Shown here piece by piece: positions 24,282 through 32,617 of a stretch of DNA of 64,000 bases (its first letter is position 1; the number at the start of each line of letters is the position of its first letter). The translations under genes were made by a program, and so were the position numbers. Source of the stretch: Stigmatella ashevillena (GTDB lineage: Bacteria > Myxococcota > Myxococcia > Myxococcales > Myxococcaceae); contig NZ_JAQNDM010000002.1 of assembly GCF_028368975.1 (NCBI RefSeq), positions 992,001-1,056,000 on the forward strand, read 5' to 3'. The notes beneath the pieces were generated by a model. That model saw only the letters and a list, made by a program, of their open reading frames with translations. It was not told the origin of the DNA and made no database searches.

Positions 24282-25724
24282 ATGACACAAGGTATGAGCA
24301 GTCAGCGAGTCTTCAAGAGCGCAGTCGGCGTGCTCTCCTGCCTCTTCCTGCTGGCATGCGACACTGAAGGGGAGTGGTCCTCCGAGGACTACTTCCCTCA
24401 GGACGAGCCGCTTCAAGCGCAGGATCCGGCCCCCTCGGCGCCCACGGGGAAGAACTGGTTTGTCAGCCCCCAGGGCTCGGATGAGGGCCGTGGCACGCGC
24501 GAGTCTCCGCTGCGCACCCTCGTCCGGGCCACGGCGCTCGCCAAGGCAGGCGATGCCATCCGGGTGCTTCCCGGCGTGTACGCTGAGACCCTGGTCCTCG
24601 AGTCCAAGGGCTCCGGCGACCCGGTCTTCCTCCTCGGCGAAGGCTCACCTCGTCCCACCCTGGTGCCCAACCGTCAGGACCGGGGCTCGCTCATCCGCGT
24701 GAAGGGGCGTTGGCGGCTGGAGAACCTTCACATCGACCTAGGCGGGGCCCCGATGGTGGCCGTCGTCTTCGAGAACGGCGGCCACCACTCGGTTCTGTCC
24801 AAGAGTGAGCTTCACCATGGGACCGCGGGCACGGGGGTGCTCGTGGACGGCGCGGAGAACGTCACGATCCAGCACAACACCCTCCACCACTTCATCAAGC
24901 CGGGAGACGACTCCCACGGCGTGACGGTGGTGGGCCCCTCGCGCAACGTCGTCATCTGGGACAACGACATCCACCACAACTCGGGCGATTCCATCCAGTG
25001 TCAGGCGGGCAAGGGCCCCGCCGAGGCCGTGCTCATCGACGGCAACACGCTGCACGAGGATGGAGAGAACGGGGTGGACATCAAGCGGTGCCACGAGGTC
25101 ACCGTCCGCAACAACCGCCTGTTCGGCTTTCCCAACCAGGACATCCGCAACGCGGGGACTTCCGCCGGAGAGGCCGTCGTCATCCACGAGGCCGCCCGCG
25201 GCATCAAGATCCAGAACAACGACATTTCCGATGCGGGCCGTGGCATCTCCGTGGTGGGGGACAGCACGTTTCCCGAAGGCGTGTGGCTGGAGAGCAACAC
25301 CATCCAGGACATCCACAGCCGCACGAAGGGCAACGGCCATGGCATCCGCATCGAGGTGGCCAAGCACGTGAAGCTGTTGGACAACACCCTGGCGAACACG
25401 GCCAGCTACGGGATGATGGTGGCCGCCGATGGCAAGGAAGTCCAAGGGCTCATCATCCGCAACAACACCCTCCGGGGAGGGGCTCAGTCCCTGCTGCTCC
25501 GCCTGGGGCACGAGCGCCTCCGCCCCGGTCTCATCCTGGAAGGCAACCGCTATGCCCGCGGTGGCATCCTCCAGGCCGATGGGGTGAAGGAGAAGCTCAG
25601 CGGCACGAACGCTCACCTCGAGGAGAATTTCTCTGGAGAGCGGCTGACCCTCTCCTCTCAGGCAAGCCTCGATGCGTGGCGGCAAGTGCTCGAGGCGGAC
25701 GTCGGGGCGGGCCTACTGGAATGA
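24282..25724 (+). CDS. Parallel beta-helix lipoprotein
   Basis: A 480-residue lipoprotein from the ATG at 24282, which has GGAGAG upstream; an in-frame ATG at 24210 gives no signal peptide. The signal peptide ends in LFLLAC. After an acidic/Pro linker comes the domain opening WFVSPQGSDEGRGT...PLRTLVRAT with GDAIRVLPGVY, the entry typical of right-handed beta-helix proteins (DUF1565/NosD-like), followed by many rungs of the pattern V-I-NN-I (for example VTIQHNTLHH, VVIWDNDIHH, IKIQNNDISD). Proteins of this fold bind or cleave polysaccharides, but no lyase active site is obvious. Probably outer-membrane or surface attached. A second, unrelated-length beta-helix lipoprotein is at 56774. Confidence 0.8.
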   Translation: MTQGMSSQRVFKSAVGVLSCLFLLACDTEGEWSSEDYFPQDEPLQAQDPAPSAPTGKNWFVSPQGSDEGRGTRESPLRTLVRATALAKAGDAIRVLPGVYAETLVLESKGSGDPVFLLGEGSPRPTLVPNRQDRGSLIRVKGRWRLENLHIDLGGAPMVAVVFENGGHHSVLSKSELHHGTAGTGVLVDGAENVTIQHNTLHHFIKPGDDSHGVTVVGPSRNVVIWDNDIHHNSGDSIQCQAGKGPAEAVLIDGNTLHEDGENGVDIKRCHEVTVRNNRLFGFPNQDIRNAGTSAGEAVVIHEAARGIKIQNNDISDAGRGISVVGDSTFPEGVWLESNTIQDIHSRTKGNGHGIRIEVAKHVKLLDNTLANTASYGMMVAADGKEVQGLIIRNNTLRGGAQSLLLRLGHERLRPGLILEGNRYARGGILQADGVKEKLSGTNAHLEENFSGERLTLSSQASLDAWRQVLEADVGAGLLE

Positions 25725-25739
25725 GGGCGCCTCCCGGAT

Positions 25740-26735
25740 TCACTCCGGCTCGGAGATGGGAAACCGGAGGAGCCCCAGCCGCGGTGTGCCCCCCTGATTC
25801 GCGGTCATGAAACCGAAGTTGGTGACATACATCCAGCGGCGGCCGTCCTGCTCGACGATGGCCAGGCTGGCGGGGCCATCGAATACACCAGCCGCCTCCA
25901 CCGTGTGAATGCGCTTGTCCGGGGTGATCCGGAGGATGCGGTTGGCCCGGTTCATCGACACCCACAGGCTGCCGTCCTTCGGGTCCCTCAGCACGTCATC
26001 GGCCCCGAAGAAGCCCTTGCAATCCGGACCGAGCACGGGCTCCGGGGTCCCCGCCCGGCCGTCGGGCATGACCGGAATGCGCACCAGCGAAGCCCGGTCG
26101 CTGCTGACGACCAACACGCTGTCCCCATCGAACGTCAGGCCATTGGCGCCAATGGGAAAGGGAATCTCCGCCGCTCCACAGAAGGCGTTGTCTCCCTGGA
26201 GCGAGGGGGCCGCGGCCCACTTCTCGCCCTGCCCTTCTGGACCAAACACGAACACGGCCCCGGTGGCGGAATCCGTGACGAACAGGCGCCCCTTCGCGTC
26301 GAACTTCAGTCCATTGGGGAAGGCCAACTCCGGGTGGCTGGCAAAGAGGGTGGCCTCTTCTTCCTGGGCCGCGAGCCGGTAGATGCCCGTGCGAATCTGC
26401 GGTGAATATGAGGCCAGCCCCGCGTAGAGGTTGCCCTTCGCATCGAAGACCAGGCCGGTGAGGAAGCCTGCCTTCGGCGGAATCGCGGGCCAGCGCCCAT
26501 AGGGCGTCACCGCCCCCGAGGAAGAGATCCGGAGCACCTGTCCCGTGGGCGCCATGCCGACATAGGCATCCCCGCCCTGCACGGCGAGCCCTTCGGGAAA
26601 TTGGCCTTGGGCCACATCAAAAGCGAGGAGCAGGCTGACAGGAGGCGGCGCGCCCCCCGAAGCCTCTTGAGGCCGCTGCCGGGCGGCACACCCCACCGCG
26701 AGGACGGCCAGAACGACAGCATGGTGCAGCTTCAT
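25740..26735 (-). CDS. SMP-30/gluconolactonase-like beta-propeller lipoprotein
   Basis: A 331-residue lipoprotein with signal peptide and lipobox LAVGC, started by an ATG that follows GGGAGGGA. The mature part is a six-bladed propeller with repeated phrases FPEGLAVQGGDAYVG, LTGLVFDAKGNLYAG, FPNGLKFDAKGRLFVTD and GANGLTFDGDSVLVV, typical of SMP-30/NHL-like proteins. Enzymes in this superfamily hydrolyse lactones or organophosphates, but the metal ligands cannot be assigned with certainty here. Its stop is only 15 bases from the convergent beta-helix lipoprotein stop. Confidence 0.75.
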   Translation of the reverse strand: MKLHHAVVLAVLAVGCAARQRPQEASGGAPPPVSLLLAFDVAQGQFPEGLAVQGGDAYVGMAPTGQVLRISSSGAVTPYGRWPAIPPKAGFLTGLVFDAKGNLYAGLASYSPQIRTGIYRLAAQEEEATLFASHPELAFPNGLKFDAKGRLFVTDSATGAVFVFGPEGQGEKWAAAPSLQGDNAFCGAAEIPFPIGANGLTFDGDSVLVVSSDRASLVRIPVMPDGRAGTPEPVLGPDCKGFFGADDVLRDPKDGSLWVSMNRANRILRITPDKRIHTVEAAGVFDGPASLAIVEQDGRRWMYVTNFGFMTANQGGTPRLGLLRFPISEPE

Positions 26736-26895
26736 GGTATTCCCTCCCAGATCCCTCCACGACTCTAGTGGATCCTGTCCGGCTCCAGGAGCCAGACTTC
26801 TGGAAAGGGCCTTCAGCCCGGCAGCCCAGGGCCGAGCCCGCCAGCGGCTTGTTCACCGTGGCGGGCACTCGTTGACGGCGGCGCGGCGTGCCGAC

Positions 26896-27585
26896 TCACA
26901 AATCCGGCGGCGGCCGCACACCCAGATGGCAGGCGCGCAGGGCGAGCTGGGTCCGGTTCTCGGCTCCCAGCTTGCGGTACAGCTGCGTCACGTGAGACTT
27001 CACCGTGCGCTCGGCGATCTGCAGGTGCGCGGCGATCTTCAGATTGTCCGCGCCGCCCGCCACATAGCCCAGCACCTCGCGCTCACGCTGTGTGAGCGCA
27101 TTCAGCACGCTGGCTGGCTGCGTGGCCACGGGCGGATGCTCGAAGTCATTGCGCAGCAGTTGCACGGGGAACAGCCGCTCGCCCCGGATCAGCCCGTGAA
27201 TGGCGGTCGCCACCGCGCCCACGCCCAGGCCGGCGCGGAACAGATAGCCCGAGGCCCCCTCATCGAAGCACTGGGAGATGATGTCTGGAGCGCTGACCGC
27301 CGACAGCATCAGCATCCGGACCTCCAAGCGGCGCTTGCGCGCCTCGCGCAGGAGGTTGAGCCCCTCCGTGACCGAGCACCCGACCGTGGCCTCGTGATCC
27401 GGCTCGACATCCAGAATGGTGACCTGCGGTGGATCCGTTCCCAGGCTGTCGAGCAGGGTCCTCACGTCACGCGTGACGGACATGACGTTCAGTCCCTCAC
27501 TGCGCAATCCGTCGGCGAGCCCCTGCCACGCGGACCATGGACCTTCAAGAACGGAAATACGAACCGATAGCTGATTTTGTGCCAT
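26896..27585 (-). CDS. LuxR/NarL-type response regulator with atypical receiver
   Basis: A 229-residue two-domain regulator. The receiver-like N-terminus has the phospho-acceptor position as Asp59 in VTILDVEP, but the acidic pair near strand 1 is reduced to a single Glu (SVLEGP) and the conserved Lys before the last helix reads Arg (GYLFRAG), so phosphorylation may be weak or absent. The C-terminal LuxR helix-turn-helix is complete: LTQREREVLGYVAGG, LKIAAHL, ERTVKSHVTQLYRKLG. The start at 27585 has a G-rich Shine-Dalgarno about six bases upstream; in-frame ATGs at 27606 and 27666 are less likely. No histidine kinase is adjacent, so it is an orphan here. Confidence 0.85.
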   Translation of the reverse strand: MAQNQLSVRISVLEGPWSAWQGLADGLRSEGLNVMSVTRDVRTLLDSLGTDPPQVTILDVEPDHEATVGCSVTEGLNLLREARKRRLEVRMLMLSAVSAPDIISQCFDEGASGYLFRAGLGVGAVATAIHGLIRGERLFPVQLLRNDFEHPPVATQPASVLNALTQREREVLGYVAGGADNLKIAAHLQIAERTVKSHVTQLYRKLGAENRTQLALRACHLGVRPPPDL

Positions 27586-28024
27586 GCTAAGCCCCCCAGC
27601 TGCCATGGCGTACGACTGGCTTTTTGAGACTACGACTTCAAGGTCTGCTTCGACGGGATGTTTCAACCCGAGTGTCGATACGGGTCCGACGAATGTCCTG
27701 AAGCCAACCTTGTTCTGAGCAACCGACCGCGGTGCTGCTGAAAGTGATTCGTCTCCGGCTCACACCTCCTGGCATTGCGGACCCAGTGGCCTTACCCCGA
27801 AAGAGACTCTACCACTGAATCCCTGCTTTGAGCGAGTCAACTCGCGACGGACTGTCAAGTGCTCACGCATCGGCCTGAAGTCTAGAGAGTCCATACCCTG
27901 GGGCATGCATCCATCCAGTGGAAGACAAGGGGGGCCCCCCCCCGGGTAATGCCCTCTTGCAAAGAGCGTCCCGTGCTCGCCAGAGCGCGTTCCGGAGAGC
28001 AGGCGGCATATGCTGGAGGCCGCG
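27586..28024 (+). other. Intergenic region between divergent LuxR and RDD genes
   Basis: About 440 bases between divergent starts. It must hold the promoters of the regulator (minus) and the RDD/SpoIIM pair (plus), but I see no convincing -35/-10 or sigma-54 motif. A run of G then C forms a short palindrome near 27930-27946. The 113-residue minus frame here lacks coding character. Confidence 0.5.
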
Positions 28025-28786
28025 ATGGCGTTTTCCCCCTCCCCCAGCCTTGACGTGGCCACCCCTGAGCGCGTGGCCCTCACCCTGCCAGTGGCTGGCA
28101 TCGGCTACCGATGCCTTGCCTGGCTCCTCGATGCGGCGATCCTCTTCTTCTTCTGGGTCATCGCCTACTTCGTCTTTTCGCTGCTCGTCTCGGATGTGCT
28201 CGGGGCCTTCCGGGCCTTGTCCGGGCTGGGGCAGACCCTGCTCGTCGTGGGGATCTTCGCCACCCAGTGGCTGTACTGGACGGTGGCCGAGGTCGTCTCT
28301 CACGGGCAGACGCCAGGCAAGCGGCTGACGGGTATCCGGGTCGTCCGCTCGGATGGCTCGCCCGTGGGGGTGTACGAGAGCGCCGTACGGAACCTGCTGC
28401 GGGCGGTGGATTTTCTGCCCCTGCTCTACGCCACTGGCTGCATCACCATGCTCTTCACCCCGCAGCACCGCCGACTGGGAGATCTGCTGGCCGGGACCGT
28501 CCTGGTGCGCGAGGAGCGCATCAACCTGGACCGGTACACGGCGTCGGCCGCCGCCGTGCCCGCCGGGGTCCCGTCCGGGGCCGTGCGCCTGGGGCCCGAG
28601 GACGTGGACCTCATCCTCGACTTCCTCGAGCGCACCCCGTGGCTGGAGCCTGAGGCCCGGCAGCGGCTGGGAGCGCGGCTGGTGGAGCGCTTCGGGGGGC
28701 TGGAGGAAGCCGAGCGCGCCAGGGTGCTTGCGTCTCCAGAGACGCTCGAGGGGTTTCTCCGGGCACGGGCCCAGGCGGTGAGCTGA
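28025..28786 (+). CDS. RDD family membrane protein
   Basis: A 253-residue inner-membrane protein. GGAGG five bases before the ATG at 28025 decides the start. The RDD domain is visible as Arg in GYRCLAWLLDAAILFF (first helix), a second helix LLVVGIFATQWLYW, the conserved HGQTPGKRLTGIRVV, and a third hydrophobic segment after NLLRAVDF. A soluble C-terminal tail of about 90 residues follows (SGAVRLGPEDVDLILDFLER). The next gene, SpoIIM-like, begins one base after its stop; this pairing is common in bacteria and suggests a shared membrane function, which is not known. Confidence 0.88.
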   Translation: MAFSPSPSLDVATPERVALTLPVAGIGYRCLAWLLDAAILFFFWVIAYFVFSLLVSDVLGAFRALSGLGQTLLVVGIFATQWLYWTVAEVVSHGQTPGKRLTGIRVVRSDGSPVGVYESAVRNLLRAVDFLPLLYATGCITMLFTPQHRRLGDLLAGTVLVREERINLDRYTASAAAVPAGVPSGAVRLGPEDVDLILDFLERTPWLEPEARQRLGARLVERFGGLEEAERARVLASPETLEGFLRARAQAVS

Positions 28787-28787
28787 C

Positions 28788-29768
28788 GTGGCCACGCCCC
28801 TGCCCGCCTTCGTCGCGCGTCGGCGTCCGGATTGGGATGCCCTGCGGGCGCTGCTGGCCCGGCAACGGGCGGGCACCTTGCGGCTGGACGAGCTGCGCAC
28901 GCTCGATACCCTCTACCGCCGAGCCGCCTCGGACCTGGCGCACGCGCAGACCTTCTACCCCGCCACGGACGCCCACCGCTTCCTCAACCAACTCTGTGGC
29001 CAGGCCTACGCCGCCATCTACCAGCCACCTCGGGAGCGTTGGGAGGCCGTGCGGGGCTTCTTCTGGCGCGATTTTCCCGCCACCCTGCGGACCGAGGGGC
29101 GCTTTGTCGCCACGAGCGGAGGGCTCTTTGTCCTGGGGCTGCTGCTGGGCGCGCTGGTGGTGCTGCTGGAGCCCCGGGGCGCGGAGCTGCTCGTGCCGGA
29201 AGGGGTCCGCTCCTACGTGGCCCAGGGGCGGATGTGGACGGACGATCTGCTCTCCGTGGCACCGCCCAACGCGGTGTCCTCCAGCATCGCCACCAACAAC
29301 CTCACCGTCATCATCTTCACCTTCGCCTCGGGCATCCTCTTGGGCCTGGGCACGGTGTTCACCCTCGTCAACAACGGGGTGCAGATCGGCGCCATCGCCG
29401 CCCTCTGTTCCCGCGAAGGCCTGGGAGGGGCGCTGCTGGACTTCGTGTCCGCTCACGGCCCGGTGGAGCTGTCCATCATCGTTATCGCGGGCGGCGCGGG
29501 GTTGATGCTGGGCCAAGCGCTCATCGATCCGGGAGAACTGCCCCGGGGCCAGGCGCTGGCCCTGCGTGGCAAGGCCGCCGTGAAGCTGGTGCTGGGCTGC
29601 GCGCCCTTCCTGGCCGCGATTGGCGCCGTCGAGGGCTTCATCTCCCCGGGCAGCCTGTTCCCCACCTGGCTCAAGGCGGGGCTCGGGCTGACGCTGGGAA
29701 CGCTCTTCTGGACCTACCTGCTCCGGGCCGGCAGGGGCGAAGCGCTCTCCTCGACGAGGCTTCGCTGA
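28788..29768 (+). CDS. Stage II sporulation protein M-like membrane protein
   Basis: A 326-residue SpoIIM-family protein from a GTG at 28788, directly after the RDD gene. About 100 N-terminal soluble residues are followed by four or five membrane helices (FVLGLLLGALVVLLE, IIFTFASGILLGLGTVF, LSIIVIAGGAGLMLG, VLGCAPFLAAIGAVEGF, and a last one near the end). The conserved NNLTVIIFTFASGILLG and the HGPVELSIIVIAGGAG motifs identify the family. In sporulating Firmicutes SpoIIM remodels septal wall; in myxobacteria the role is open. Its last 55 bases overlap the 3' end of the convergent DnaJ-like gene. Confidence 0.87.
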   Translation: MATPLPAFVARRRPDWDALRALLARQRAGTLRLDELRTLDTLYRRAASDLAHAQTFYPATDAHRFLNQLCGQAYAAIYQPPRERWEAVRGFFWRDFPATLRTEGRFVATSGGLFVLGLLLGALVVLLEPRGAELLVPEGVRSYVAQGRMWTDDLLSVAPPNAVSSSIATNNLTVIIFTFASGILLGLGTVFTLVNNGVQIGAIAALCSREGLGGALLDFVSAHGPVELSIIVIAGGAGLMLGQALIDPGELPRGQALALRGKAAVKLVLGCAPFLAAIGAVEGFISPGSLFPTWLKAGLGLTLGTLFWTYLLRAGRGEALSSTRLR

Positions 29769-30232
29769 ACCATGGACTCCGCGCGCTTGCGCTGCCGGTG
29801 GCGGAGGATCTTCTCGTAGGCACCGTTCAGCTCGCGCATCTTCTCCACCGAGCCACCCCGGTCCGGGTGCCGCTCCAGCGCCAGCTCGCGGTAGCGCGTG
29901 CGCACCGCCTCCGCCGAGTCCAGGGGCGACACCCCCAGCACGTGGTACGGGTCCTGCTCTTCCAGGGCGTTGAGCCAGCGATCCAGCCGGTCCTTCACCT
30001 CCAGGAAGCGCGCATCCTGCGCGGAGGTATCCTTCGCCGGGTGGGTGCGCATCTTGGCATCCGAGCGGAAGATGTCCGTGTAGGTGCTGGAGACCCAGCG
30101 GTGACAGGAGCCGCAGCGGAAGTACTTCACCCGCCGTCCGCTTCCTTCATGTAGGGTCATCCGAACGCCGCAGTGCGTGCACTCGACTTCGACGTTCTCC
30201 AGGGTCTGCCAACTCACCACCGCCGGATTCAT
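29714..30232 (-). CDS. Zinc-ribbon plus J-domain protein
   Basis: A 172-residue protein starting MNPAVVSWQTLENVEV. It has an N-terminal zinc ribbon (CTHCGV and CGSCHRW), a linker, and a J domain (about 108-160) with DPYHVLGVSPLDSAEAVRTRY and the HPD tripeptide in ALERHPDRGG. J domains stimulate Hsp70 ATPase; here the zinc ribbon probably selects the client. The start at 30232 has AGAAG-type Shine-Dalgarno sequence; an in-frame ATG at 30283 adds a Cys-rich extension that looks non-coding. The 3' end overlaps spoIIM-like on the other strand by 55 bases. Confidence 0.82.
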   Translation of the reverse strand: MNPAVVSWQTLENVEVECTHCGVRMTLHEGSGRRVKYFRCGSCHRWVSSTYTDIFRSDAKMRTHPAKDTSAQDARFLEVKDRLDRWLNALEEQDPYHVLGVSPLDSAEAVRTRYRELALERHPDRGGSVEKMRELNGAYEKILRHRQRKRAESMVQRSLVEESASPLPARSR

Positions 30233-30389
30233 GGCTGCTTCTCGCTCTCCTGTGTGGGCGCAACACGCCTGTAGCACCCACAAGGTCTCACGAGAAAAGC
30301 ACCCGTCAAGAATTCAACCGTCTGGCTGCCGTGGCGAGGAAGGCAGTGGTGGTAGAACCCCGAGGCCTCCTCCCCCCTTCGGGCCCGCC

Positions 30390-30920
30390 ATGCGTCACCT
30401 GCTGTTCGCCAGCCTCTTGCTCTCCCCCGTCGCGGCGTTCGCCCAGGGCGCGCCTCCGGCCCCCTCGGCCCTTCAGACCCACGAGGGGCCTCCGGCCTCC
30501 AGTGGGGGGGCGACGAGCGAGGACACAGCGCTGCTGCGCGGCCTGCTGTGGGCCACCGAGCCTACCCCGGACGAGATTCGGGCCATGGCCATCGAGGATC
30601 TGGCGCTCCTGGGAGATCCCCGTGCCCTCAACCCGCTGGCCTTGCTGCTGGGGGATCCCAACCCCCGGGTCCAGGCTTCCGCCCTGCGCGCCGTGGCCCT
30701 CTTCCAGCATCCGCGCGCCGAGGAGCTCCTCACCCAGGTGGTCCGCCACCCCCGCCTGCCGGATGCCCTGAAGATCCAAGCCCTGGACGGACTGCTCTAC
30801 CAGCGCACCGCCTCCGCGCGCGCGACCGTGGTGGCCGCCTCGAAAGACCCCCGCCTGCCCTCCGCCCTCCAGTCCGCCGCGCTCGCCGTGGTAGCCCGAT
30901 GGGACAGCCCCCGAAAGTAG
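30390..30920 (+). CDS. Secreted HEAT-repeat protein
   Basis: A 176-residue exported protein. The ATG at 30390 gives a clear signal peptide MRHLLFASLLLSPVAAFAQG; the frame is open to 30177 without signal features. The mature part contains two or three HEAT-like helix pairs (AIEDLALLGDPRALNPLALLLGD is the first, with VQASALRAVALF next). Such periplasmic repeats serve as protein-binding scaffolds; partner unknown. Confidence 0.72.
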   Translation: MRHLLFASLLLSPVAAFAQGAPPAPSALQTHEGPPASSGGATSEDTALLRGLLWATEPTPDEIRAMAIEDLALLGDPRALNPLALLLGDPNPRVQASALRAVALFQHPRAEELLTQVVRHPRLPDALKIQALDGLLYQRTASARATVVAASKDPRLPSALQSAALAVVARWDSPRK

Positions 30921-30980
30921 CCCTCCCCGGCAGGCGACTTCTCGGCGGGAGTCCTTCGGTCAGCCCAGGTGCGTGCTGTT

Positions 30981-31712
30981 TCAGGCCGCGGGGGTACGTG
31001 TAGCGACCTCACCATCCACGGGAGCGTCCTCGATGCCCAGCCGCCGCTCGAGTATCTGCTCCAGGTAGAGGACGTGATCCTTCTCGGTGAGTCCGGTGAG
31101 CAGCTTCACCGTCTGGCCCGAACGCTCCATCCCCATGAGCTCGTAAGTGAAGGTGGCTCGGCCATCGTTCGAGGTGACTTTTTCCCTGCCATAGAGCTGG
31201 GTCAACCGGCGGCCCAGCACGTTCAGGTTGCCATGCCAAGGCAAAGGGCCATGGCGAATGATGAGCCGGTCGCGGCTGACTTCGATCGTCGTGCGATTCA
31301 CCAGCCCCGCCAGTGTGTAGTAGCTGAGCCCCACTCCCACGGCAACGTGCGCAATGGGGAAGATGATCGCGATGAGCGGCGTGTTCTCCGTCGAAAACGC
31401 GATGCCGTACCAGGTGAAGAGGAAGCTGTCCCACGCGATGCAGAAGAAGATCAGGATGATGTGGACGAAGGAGAACCAGCGCCAGGAGATGCGCGTCCTC
31501 GTGCCGTCATCATCGAACCGGAACTTGGGAGGAAGCGGGGCCTTGGCGCGGACGAGCCTGGGCTTGTCCTGCGCCGGCATCGTGAGCCCCTTCGCTTTGC
31601 GTCCGGACAGATCGTAGACCGCATTGCACGCGTGGCACTTGGCCACGGCAATGTCCAGCCGGACATCCTCCGGTCTCAAGGGGGCGCGGCAGACTTCACA
31701 GACGAGCTGCAT
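30981..31712 (-). CDS. Membrane protein with N-terminal zinc ribbon, unknown
   Basis: A 243-residue protein. CEVCRAPL and CHACNAVYDL form a zinc-ribbon at the N-terminus, followed by two membrane helices (about 80-100, FVHIILIFFCIAWDSFLF, and 115-135, LIAIIFPIAHVAVGVGLSYY) and a C-terminal domain with NRTTIEVSRDRLIIRHGPLPW. Such ribbon-two-helix proteins are widespread but unnamed; I cannot assign a function. The start has GGAGT at the usual distance. Confidence 0.68.
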   Translation of the reverse strand: MQLVCEVCRAPLRPEDVRLDIAVAKCHACNAVYDLSGRKAKGLTMPAQDKPRLVRAKAPLPPKFRFDDDGTRTRISWRWFSFVHIILIFFCIAWDSFLFTWYGIAFSTENTPLIAIIFPIAHVAVGVGLSYYTLAGLVNRTTIEVSRDRLIIRHGPLPWHGNLNVLGRRLTQLYGREKVTSNDGRATFTYELMGMERSGQTVKLLTGLTEKDHVLYLEQILERRLGIEDAPVDGEVATRTPAA

Positions 31713-31944
31713 GATCCGGGGACTCCAAGTGAGCTTTCCCAGAGTCTATGGCACTTTGTGGCCTACCTCCTACCGAGCCAGTGACGATGCTCAACCAGGA
31801 TGTGTTTGAAGCGAACCGGCGAACAACGGAGACCTTTGTCTTTCATGGCGTGCGCTTCACCTTGGAAAAGCAAGGAGTTTTTTCGGCTCTTTCCTGCTGT
31901 AATCTGTTTGAAAGATTTCCCAGCTAGACCGAGGAGCCTTGAAG

Positions 31945-32541
31945 ATGCGCCAGTATCGAATGAAGTCCTTGCTGAGTCCTTTGTTCGCTGGGTTTCTTGG
32001 GATGGCCTGTGGCGGTGCCGAGGAATCTCCGCCCAGCCCCTCCTCGCCGACCCTTGGGGTCCAGGAGTCAGCACTGTGCTCCGCCGTCAGCGTCACCTCG
32101 CTGACCCTGACGGGGGCAAGTACCTATCAAGGTGAGCTGGCCGGAAACGGAACCTGGGCGGTCTCCACTTTCTCCAACGCGGTACGACTGGAGTACTACC
32201 TGGACGGCGTCATGTTTGCCTACGAAGAGCGGCCCGGACACTCCGGCCTCTTCTATTTCAGCCGGAACGGTGTCTCCTGCGATGTCTTGCACCCTCTCCA
32301 GGTGAAGGCGTTCCCCATGATCATCGACAGCAATGGCGTCCGCACCACATGCGTGACGGGTTCCAGGACGCTGTCGAAGGATGACCTGGGCGAGTCATGC
32401 TCCGGCTACCTTCCGTGTGATCGATGCCACATCGGTGGTTCCTTCACGGGACGCTCCGCGCAGGAGATGGCCGGTCATTGCCCGCAGAGTGCCCTGGACG
32501 GTCCGAGCATGATGAAACTGTTGGAGCGCATCAGCCACTGA
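31945..32541 (+). CDS. Cys-rich lipoprotein, unknown
   Basis: A 198-residue lipoprotein. GAGGAG eight bases before the ATG at 31945 decides the start over a TTG at 31939. The signal peptide ends in FLGMAC. The mature part has a beta-sandwich-like first half (TSLTLTGASTYQGELAGNG) and a Cys-rich C-terminal half (CDVLHPL, CVTGS, CSGYLPCDRCHIGG). No family recognised. The upstream 230 bases include an AT-rich stretch with T runs at about 31867-31920, probably the promoter. Confidence 0.6.
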   Translation: MRQYRMKSLLSPLFAGFLGMACGGAEESPPSPSSPTLGVQESALCSAVSVTSLTLTGASTYQGELAGNGTWAVSTFSNAVRLEYYLDGVMFAYEERPGHSGLFYFSRNGVSCDVLHPLQVKAFPMIIDSNGVRTTCVTGSRTLSKDDLGESCSGYLPCDRCHIGGSFTGRSAQEMAGHCPQSALDGPSMMKLLERISH

Positions 32542-32617
32542 GGCCCCGGGCCCAGCGGTTCTTCTTCCGACGCAGCACCGAGGGCCAACAGCCCTCGGTG
32601 CCACCTGAACCGGCCGA

